A model generated the notes under the pieces. That model made no database searches, was not told the DNA's origin, and worked only from the letters and a program-made list of their open reading frames with translations. DNA of 64,000 nucleotides from Desulfomonile tiedjei (lineage in GTDB: Bacteria > Desulfobacterota > Desulfomonilia > Desulfomonilales > Desulfomonilaceae): contig JACRDF010000050.1 in assembly GCA_016212925.1 (NCBI GenBank), forward strand, positions 183,426 to 247,425. Direction: 5' to 3'. The translations under genes were made by a program, and so were the position numbers. The first letter of the stretch is position 1, and each line of letters opens with the position of its first letter. Of the stretch, positions 59,009-64,000 are shown in pieces.

Positions 59009-59452
59009 ATGCGCACCCACCCACTCTGCTTACCATTCCTTATGTTGTTCGCCGTTCCCATGGCCTTCGGGCCGGTGCAGGCCTACCAGTGCGGTCCCGG
59101 GCCTATCTGCGCTCCGCCCATGGTCACAGTTTGCGGCCCGCCGGTTGTTCCGTTGGCCCCTTGTTGCCGACCTTCCCCGCTTTTCCCTCCCGCTCCGCCG
59201 ATACAGGCGCCGGTAATCGTTTTCCCGGAACCGACAGCGTGCCAGGACTATGCTCCGCCTCCGCCCCTACCTGCCCCATCGCCTGCCCCGACAGCACAGC
59301 CACCCTATTATCTTCCTCCGCCTCCTCAGGTCAGGAAGACGGGTATTCCACAGAGTGGTGTCATGTCGTCCTCTTCTCAGCTTTACGGGGGACCCGGAAT
59401 GAATGGAAATTTGGGTGGCCCATATCAGGGCCGCGCGCGAACGAGACCGTAG
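59009..59452 (+). CDS. Small secreted proline- and cysteine-rich protein
   Basis: A 147-residue precursor. The signal peptide (MRTHPLCLPFLMLFAVPMAF, cleaved near VQA-YQ) is followed by a proline-rich mature region with six cysteines (YQCGPGPICAPPM, TVCGPP, APCCRPS, TACQDY) and PPPPLPAPSPAPTAQPP. The end is Gly/Ser-rich. It parallels the Cys/Pro-rich protein at 41187 in design but not in alignable sequence. No family is recognised; an extracellular or cell-wall-associated role is likely. It has a good promoter upstream but a weak ribosome site. Confidence 0.6.
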   Translation: MRTHPLCLPFLMLFAVPMAFGPVQAYQCGPGPICAPPMVTVCGPPVVPLAPCCRPSPLFPPAPPIQAPVIVFPEPTACQDYAPPPPLPAPSPAPTAQPPYYLPPPPQVRKTGIPQSGVMSSSSQLYGGPGMNGNLGGPYQGRARTRP

Positions 59453-59521
59453 CTGAAATGCTCTGAATGGAAAACGGGGTCTTCCGGCTGCTTCAAGGGG
59501 CCGGAATTGCGGTCCGGCGGT

Positions 59522-60616
59522 TCAGCCCAGGTAGTCCGCTATGACCCTCACGGTCTTTTCGGCCACTTTTGTCCCCAACTGCTTCATCAAGTGGCTCGGT
59601 TTTTTGTACCGGTCTGTGGTTATCTGTCCGAGGCATTTCTTGAGCTTTGTTAGGTCCCGTCCCACGAGCGTGGAGGTCCCTTCCTCAAGATATATAGGCC
59701 TTTCAGTGTTCTCCCGGCAAACCAGGGACGGCACCCCGAAAAAACTGGCCTCAGCTTGCACCGAGCCCGAATCTGAAACGATCAGGGCGGAACCTTCCAG
59801 CAGAGACAGAAAATCAATATAAGGCTGGGGCGGCAAGAGAGTGAGATTAGCCACACTTTCCATGCTCGACCTGAGCCCGAAATCATCCAGTCGTTTCTGC
59901 GTGCGGGGGTGAATGGGAAAGATTATCGGGTATGGCAGTGCATTGAGAAGATCTATGACCTCCGCGAGCGCGGCGGGCTCGTCAACATTGGAAGGCCGAT
60001 GGATAGTTACAAGGGCGTAGGATCCCTGTTCGAGGCCGTAATCCCGCCAACATTTCATCTTCCTGATAGCCGGGAGAAACATCTGGAGAGTTTCCAACAT
60101 GATGTCCCCCACCATATGCACCCGGCTCATGTCCACTCCCTCTCGTTTGAGGTTTTTGACGCCGGACGGCTCGGAAACAAAGAGAAGGTTGGACAAGCAG
60201 TCTGTGAGGTGACGGTTAAGCTCCTCCGGCATGGTTTCATCAAAGGACCTCAGCCCGGCTTCCACGTGGGCTACCGGTATGAGAAGTTTCCTTGCCACCA
60301 GTGCTGCGGCTATGGTCGAGTTCACATCACCGACCACAACTACCATGTCCGGCTTCATTTCTCGGCACACGGCCTCGAATTCGATCATGATTTTGCCGGT
60401 CATCTCTCCATGGCCGCCCGAGCCCACGCCAAGACTACGTTCCGGCATTGACAGACCAAGCTGGTCGAAGAAGACGTCACTCATCTCCTTGTCATAATGC
60501 TGACCTGTGTGGATCATAATGTGCCGAACAAAATGGTACTTCAGGAACTCTCGTTCCAAAGGCGCGATTTTCATGAAATTGGGGCGAGCCCCCACGACGC
60601 TGATTACCTTTTTCAG
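59522..60616 (-). CDS. wecB: UDP-N-acetylglucosamine 2-epimerase (non-hydrolysing)
   Basis: A 364-residue enzyme making UDP-ManNAc for surface polysaccharide. Conserved segments: VISVVGARPNFMKIAPL at the N-terminus, HTGQHYDKEMSDVFF (about 37), VVVGDVNSTIA (about 93), VAHVEAGLRSFDETMPEELNR (about 113), LVTIHRPSNVDEP, and DSGSVQAEASFFGVPSLVCRENTERP. The family N-terminus begins at a CTG codon (60616, minus strand) with AAGGAG 7 bases upstream. A TTG two codons earlier is too close to that site, and the ATG at 60877 would add 87 unrelated residues. CTG initiation is therefore proposed. Confidence 0.93.
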   Translation of the reverse strand: MKKVISVVGARPNFMKIAPLEREFLKYHFVRHIMIHTGQHYDKEMSDVFFDQLGLSMPERSLGVGSGGHGEMTGKIMIEFEAVCREMKPDMVVVVGDVNSTIAAALVARKLLIPVAHVEAGLRSFDETMPEELNRHLTDCLSNLLFVSEPSGVKNLKREGVDMSRVHMVGDIMLETLQMFLPAIRKMKCWRDYGLEQGSYALVTIHRPSNVDEPAALAEVIDLLNALPYPIIFPIHPRTQKRLDDFGLRSSMESVANLTLLPPQPYIDFLSLLEGSALIVSDSGSVQAEASFFGVPSLVCRENTERPIYLEEGTSTLVGRDLTKLKKCLGQITTDRYKKPSHLMKQLGTKVAEKTVRVIADYLG

Positions 60617-60985
60617 TTCCAATCTCCTTTGAACAAACCTGTCGGCTGCCCTGAACACAACAAATGGAGTCTCCAGGGGATCATACCAATTTGAGATGAT
60701 TTGCGGGAGACCCTTTTTTTGTGCAAACGAATACCGCGAAATAGTCTTTTTGACCAGCGCATGGAAGAATTGGAAATCCTTGCGGCCCGTTGCGCGGGTC
60801 GGCGCGATGTTGCGGAGGCCGTTTCGAGCCCCTTGCTGCGGCTTCAAGGGGCGGAATATTTTGATAAACACGGCCACATTGATTATGTTATATTGCCTAT
60901 TTATTTACTCGCTCAAAAGCGGCTCTCGGGGGGGAACGGTTAGTGTATCTCATTTGGTGGTGGGCAAAGGAATGAAGGCTGAAGA
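60617..60985. other. 369-base divergent intergenic region
   Basis: Holds the promoters of wecB and the adenylate-forming enzyme. GCGGGAGACCCTTTTTTTGTGCAAAC at about 60703 resembles a one-armed, decayed copy of the mobile terminator palindrome, and AAGGGGCGGAA follows near 60850. No gene is supported. Confidence 0.35.
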
Positions 60986-62395
60986 ATGAGGGTTTATCTA
61001 AAGAACTTGATATCTACAGTCTTGCCGCGCCACATCGTGAAATGGATGCGAGAGGTAACGAATTACCTCCCCAAATCCTGGAAGTATGGAAAACCGTACA
61101 AGGAAGCTGTGGCACTGCTCACCCAAAGTGAGACATGGGACCTCAAAGAGCTGCTGGCATATCAACAAAGACAGCTTCGACTGCTGATCGACTTTGCTTA
61201 CTCCAACGTTCCGTACTATACCGAAGTTTTTCAAACTCACGGCCTGACACCGAAAGATATTCAGACACCGGAGGACATTCAGAAGCTGCCTTTCTTGACG
61301 AAGGAAATCGTGAGAGAACGCAAGGCGGATCTGATGGCCTCCAACTTCTCGTTCTTTACGCGAGATGAAGCCCACACGAGCGGAAGTACCGGGGCAGCGC
61401 TGAGTTTCTTCATGGATCACAGTACAAGGGCTTTCGAACGGGCCATCGCTCGACGACATCTGGACTGGTTGGGCTACAACCCCGGAGAACCGGTCGCGTT
61501 CTTCAGCCCGATGCCTCTTGCCCTCATGAGAAAGGGTTACGTGTATATCAGGCCCTTGAAGGAGTTGCGATTTTCGTTTGGTGTGGTCAACCCCGACAGA
61601 CTCGACCGAATGGTGAAGGTCCTTCAAGAATTCAAGCCCGCTTACATAAGCGCATGGCCATCTTCTCTCTATATTCTGGCACGATGGATGGAACGCAAAA
61701 AAAAGAGCGTTCCGCCGCCCAGTTTCCTGATCGCCGGTTCGGAAAATCTCTATCCTCACGCCAAGGAACTGATCGAACGCGTTTTCCAGGCCCCTGTCAT
61801 CGACCACTACGGCCAAGAAGAATCGGTAGCCGTAGCTATACAGTGTTCTCTCGGCCAAGGGTATCACATACAGATGGAGAATTCGGTTGTCGAATTGGTT
61901 CCACACCGAGACGATCTGTGGGAACTAGCGGGCACGTGTCTCCACAACTTTGCCATGCCCTTTATCAGGTACAGGACTGGCGATCTGGCCAGGAAAAGCG
62001 ACCAGCCATGCCCTTGCGGCAGAAGCCACCCGATCCTTTCCGAGATATTCGGCAGGGAAGTGGACTTTATTGTTACACCCGAAGGAAACCTGGTATCCCC
62101 GCTGATCCTAAGTTACGTTTTCCATAGATCGGAAGAGATAAGGGAAAGCCAGATCATTCAGGAGGATCTGAGTTCTTTTCGCATAAAAGTGGTTCCCTGG
62201 GAGACTATTTCGCCCGCTACAAAAGAGGGCCTTGTACGCGACTTCGGAAAGGCGCTGGAATCGAGCCGCGCAAGAATGGTCATCGAGGAAGTAGAAGAAA
62301 TTCCGCCTACTTTGGGATGCAAGAGACCGTTCGTCATCTCGCATATTAGGCCCGAGAATCGGTTTTGGGAAGAGAGCGCCTCCAGAGCCCGCTGA
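60986..62395 (+). CDS. Phenylacetate-CoA ligase / CapK-like adenylate-forming protein
   Basis: A 469-residue protein of the PaaK/CapK family. It shows FLTKEIVRERKADL (about 112), AHTSGSTGAALSFFMDH (about 132), a hydrophobic core with SAWPSSLYILARWMERKK, IDHYGQEESVAVAIQC (about 271) and FAMPFIRYRTGDLARKS (about 325), followed by a CPCGRSHP zinc-type motif (about 345). CapK-like members of this family are common in capsule and exopolysaccharide loci, where their substrate is undefined. The context here is sugar epimerase and sugar transferase genes, so a role in glycan decoration is favoured over aromatic degradation. Confidence 0.85.
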   Translation: MRVYLKNLISTVLPRHIVKWMREVTNYLPKSWKYGKPYKEAVALLTQSETWDLKELLAYQQRQLRLLIDFAYSNVPYYTEVFQTHGLTPKDIQTPEDIQKLPFLTKEIVRERKADLMASNFSFFTRDEAHTSGSTGAALSFFMDHSTRAFERAIARRHLDWLGYNPGEPVAFFSPMPLALMRKGYVYIRPLKELRFSFGVVNPDRLDRMVKVLQEFKPAYISAWPSSLYILARWMERKKKSVPPPSFLIAGSENLYPHAKELIERVFQAPVIDHYGQEESVAVAIQCSLGQGYHIQMENSVVELVPHRDDLWELAGTCLHNFAMPFIRYRTGDLARKSDQPCPCGRSHPILSEIFGREVDFIVTPEGNLVSPLILSYVFHRSEEIRESQIIQEDLSSFRIKVVPWETISPATKEGLVRDFGKALESSRARMVIEEVEEIPPTLGCKRPFVISHIRPENRFWEESASRAR

Positions 62396-62424
62396 TTAAT
62401 TAGAAACAAGTGATATGAACAAGA

Positions 62425-63840
62425 ATGTTTAGGCATTACCACCGCTTCAAGCTCATGCTCATGGCTGCTGACGTTGTTTTCACGGTTGGGCTGTTGGCGG
62501 CCCTTACTCAATACGGTGGTTCTCTTCCTAGGATTGCCGGCCGGACTGACAGTGCAGCGCCTGAGTGGTTCGTATTCCTGTTGGTGGGTCTGTTGTGGCA
62601 TGCCCTATTTGCTATGATGGGGGTGTATGAACTCCGCAAGATTCCCGACTTCGCGTCTCAGGCCGGCTCCCTGACATCCTCCCATGCCCTTGCCGTGTTG
62701 ATGCTCACAGGTTTCTTTTACTTCACGCTCATTGAAGTACCTCGCTCCATTGTGGTCTGTTTCGCGGTCGCCGATTATCTCGCTTTGCTGTTACCTCGGT
62801 ACTTCTTGAGCCTTTATTTGAAGCATGGACAATTGGGGGCTGATCGCGAGCGAGTACTCATTGTGGGAACTTCCGAAAGCGGCTTGTCCATGGCTCAAAC
62901 AATAATCGACAAGCAAGTTCCGGTCTTGAAATTGATCGGTTTTGCGGACAACGTCCCCCCAGAAGGCAGGCGACTTTCTGCCCCGGTAATCGGAGGAATC
63001 GAAGACGTCCCCAGGCTGGTGCAGGAATATTCCGTTGCGGTAGTGATCTTGGCCTTTCCGGAGAACCGCGGGATCGAAGCACGGTCGGCCATTGAAAGGC
63101 TGGAAAGCCTACCCGTGCGGATTTACATCCTTCCGGACGTGCTGTCCCTCGCTTTCGCGCAGTCGGAAGTTGAGCGAATCGGAGACCTGGTTGTCATCGG
63201 TGTGCGGGAGCCCCTTATTCAGGGGCACAGGCGGGTCGCCAAGAGGATCATGGATGTGACATTGAGCCTGCTGGGCCTGGTCATTGCCTGGCCTTTGTTT
63301 CTGCTAATTTGGATTGCGATAAGGTTGGATTCACCAGGTCCTGTTATTTTTGTGGCAAAGAGGGTGGGACTCAACGGGAAGATCTTCGATCTGTACAAGT
63401 TCCGTACCATGACCGCCGGTACGGAAAACGCTCAGGCGGATGCTGCGAAGGCTCCCACCACAACGAAGGAGGAAGCCTGTCGGGTAGTTTATAAGACCAA
63501 AGATGATCCAAGAATAACGCACGTCGGGAGATGGTTGCGCAAGACGTCGCTAGACGAGCTTCCACAGCTTTTTAATGTAATCAAAGGAGACATGTCATTG
63601 GTGGGACCCAGGCCGGAACAGCCCTTTCTCACCGAGTGCTACGATCATTGGGAGTGGCAGCGGCTTCTGGTACCTCCCGGCGTTACAGGCTGGTGGCAGG
63701 TTTCGGGTCGCGGTGATCTCCCCATGCATCTCAACGCTCAATACGACATTTATTATGTAAGGAACTATTCCGTGTGGCTCGACCTCAAGATTCTGTTTAA
63801 GACCATTGGTGCGGTCCTCAAGGGCAAGGGCGCATATTGA
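62425..63840 (+). CDS. Polyprenyl-phosphate sugar-1-phosphate transferase (exopolysaccharide initiating enzyme)
   Basis: A 471-residue membrane protein. Four to five N-terminal helices (about 8-135) and a Rossmann-like central domain (about 145-250: DRERVLIVGTSESGLSMAQ) precede a fifth helix (about 275-300). The catalytic Bac_transf domain follows: VIFVAKRVGLNGKIFDLYKF, then RTM, and SLDELPQLFNVIKGDMSLVG with PRPE. This is the WbaP/CpsE/WcaJ-type enzyme that loads the first sugar phosphate onto undecaprenyl phosphate. The ATG at 62425 follows AAGTGATATG. It starts 29 bases after the CapK-like gene, the same transcript. Full-length. Confidence 0.95.
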   Translation: MFRHYHRFKLMLMAADVVFTVGLLAALTQYGGSLPRIAGRTDSAAPEWFVFLLVGLLWHALFAMMGVYELRKIPDFASQAGSLTSSHALAVLMLTGFFYFTLIEVPRSIVVCFAVADYLALLLPRYFLSLYLKHGQLGADRERVLIVGTSESGLSMAQTIIDKQVPVLKLIGFADNVPPEGRRLSAPVIGGIEDVPRLVQEYSVAVVILAFPENRGIEARSAIERLESLPVRIYILPDVLSLAFAQSEVERIGDLVVIGVREPLIQGHRRVAKRIMDVTLSLLGLVIAWPLFLLIWIAIRLDSPGPVIFVAKRVGLNGKIFDLYKFRTMTAGTENAQADAAKAPTTTKEEACRVVYKTKDDPRITHVGRWLRKTSLDELPQLFNVIKGDMSLVGPRPEQPFLTECYDHWEWQRLLVPPGVTGWWQVSGRGDLPMHLNAQYDIYYVRNYSVWLDLKILFKTIGAVLKGKGAY

Positions 63841-64000
63841 AATCGGAATCGTAAATATCCACGTGCAGAGCACGTGGCCTTGCGGTCGGCCCCCATAGGG
63901 GGCCACTGACGTTGATTGAGGCAGCCTGCCTCTAGTGCGACGCCTTTTACCGTCATTCCTGCGGAAGCAGGAATCCAGTATTTTCATCGAATCCTGGACC
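63841..64000. repeat. Terminal intergenic repeats at the window edge
   Basis: CCACGTGC-AGA-GCACGTGG (63859-63877) can serve as a hairpin after the sugar transferase gene. ATTCCTGCGGAAGCAGGAAT (63954-63973) is the dispersed CATTCCTGCGG hairpin also found inside elements B-E. No gene begins before the window ends. Confidence 0.5.

Noticed and set aside
60695..60735. Third copy of the mobile terminator palindrome
   Set aside because: Only one arm resembles the family; the partner arm is missing, so it cannot form the hairpin.
1..64000. CRISPR arrays, tRNA or rRNA genes
   Set aside because: No evenly spaced direct repeats with unique spacers were seen; dispersed repeats here are inverted and scattered. 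No cloverleaf or rRNA-like block was recognised by eye, though a dedicated search was not possible.

Overview
This 64 kb window reads as ordinary bacterial chromosome of moderately high GC content with about 45 protein genes. No rRNA, tRNA, CRISPR array, prophage or intact insertion sequence was seen. The gene set fits a large-genome anaerobe of the former Deltaproteobacteria (Desulfobacterota, perhaps Desulfomonile- or Syntrophobacter-like). It includes a LivHMGFK uptake locus, a beta-oxidation cluster with a CoA-transferase and a TetR regulator, RNase J, bacterioferritin, a transaldolase/glucose-6-phosphate isomerase fusion and multi-domain sensor proteins. That placement is inferred from families and was not tested.

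Layout. 1-1723: membrane-quality genes (NfeD end, SPFH/slipin, small holin-like protein). 2146-9281: a DUF1343/NamZ-like muramidase, an M20 peptidase, a TolC-type outer-membrane channel, a small secreted protein and a MASE3-PAS histidine kinase. 9905-14645: small secreted proteins, a nine-repeat ankyrin protein, a YfdX-family protein and a DegQ/DegP protease. 14897-19151: the Tal-Pgi fusion, then DUF488 and DUF2062 genes on the minus strand. 19466-24258: branched-chain amino acid (or related) ABC transporter, with LivM and LivG fused in one polypeptide. 24556-28383: a membrane adenylate cyclase, a TatA-like protein and a GT-C-like membrane protein. 29185-35947: thiolase, FadJ-like bifunctional enzyme, TetR regulator, acyl-CoA dehydrogenase and class III CoA-transferase, which together look like one acyl-CoA degradation module. 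36083-45271: a protein with a possible PilZ-like fold and a ribbon-helix-helix-like tail, a run of tiny membrane proteins, a pentapeptide-repeat protein, a DegT aminotransferase, RNase J and a LeuB-type dehydrogenase. 46752-58556: lipoyl synthase, two methyltransferases, a minus-strand operon (acyl-CoA synthetase, Bcp peroxiredoxin, RsmB), a DUF2325 protein and bacterioferritin. 59522-63840: cell-surface polysaccharide genes (UDP-GlcNAc 2-epimerase, PaaK/CapK-like adenylate-forming enzyme, polyprenyl-phosphate sugar transferase), probably continuing to the right.

The most unusual layer lies between the genes. At least seven copies of a roughly 192-bp non-autonomous element with about 30-bp terminal inverted repeats are scattered through the window. 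The element end reads as an outward-facing promoter, with a perfect TATAAT in one copy. Two such ends point into genes: namZ and a newly noted operon of 36-, 32- and 135-residue membrane proteins. Other repeat families include mobile terminator-like palindromes, a CATTCAGTT-ended element and a 105-bp element. Further candidates are a small RNA with a C-rich loop at about 45.9 kb, a 58-residue gene, a CTG start codon for the epimerase, and a 29-bp duplication that supplies the livF ribosome-binding site. All calls come from reading the sequence; no database search was possible.
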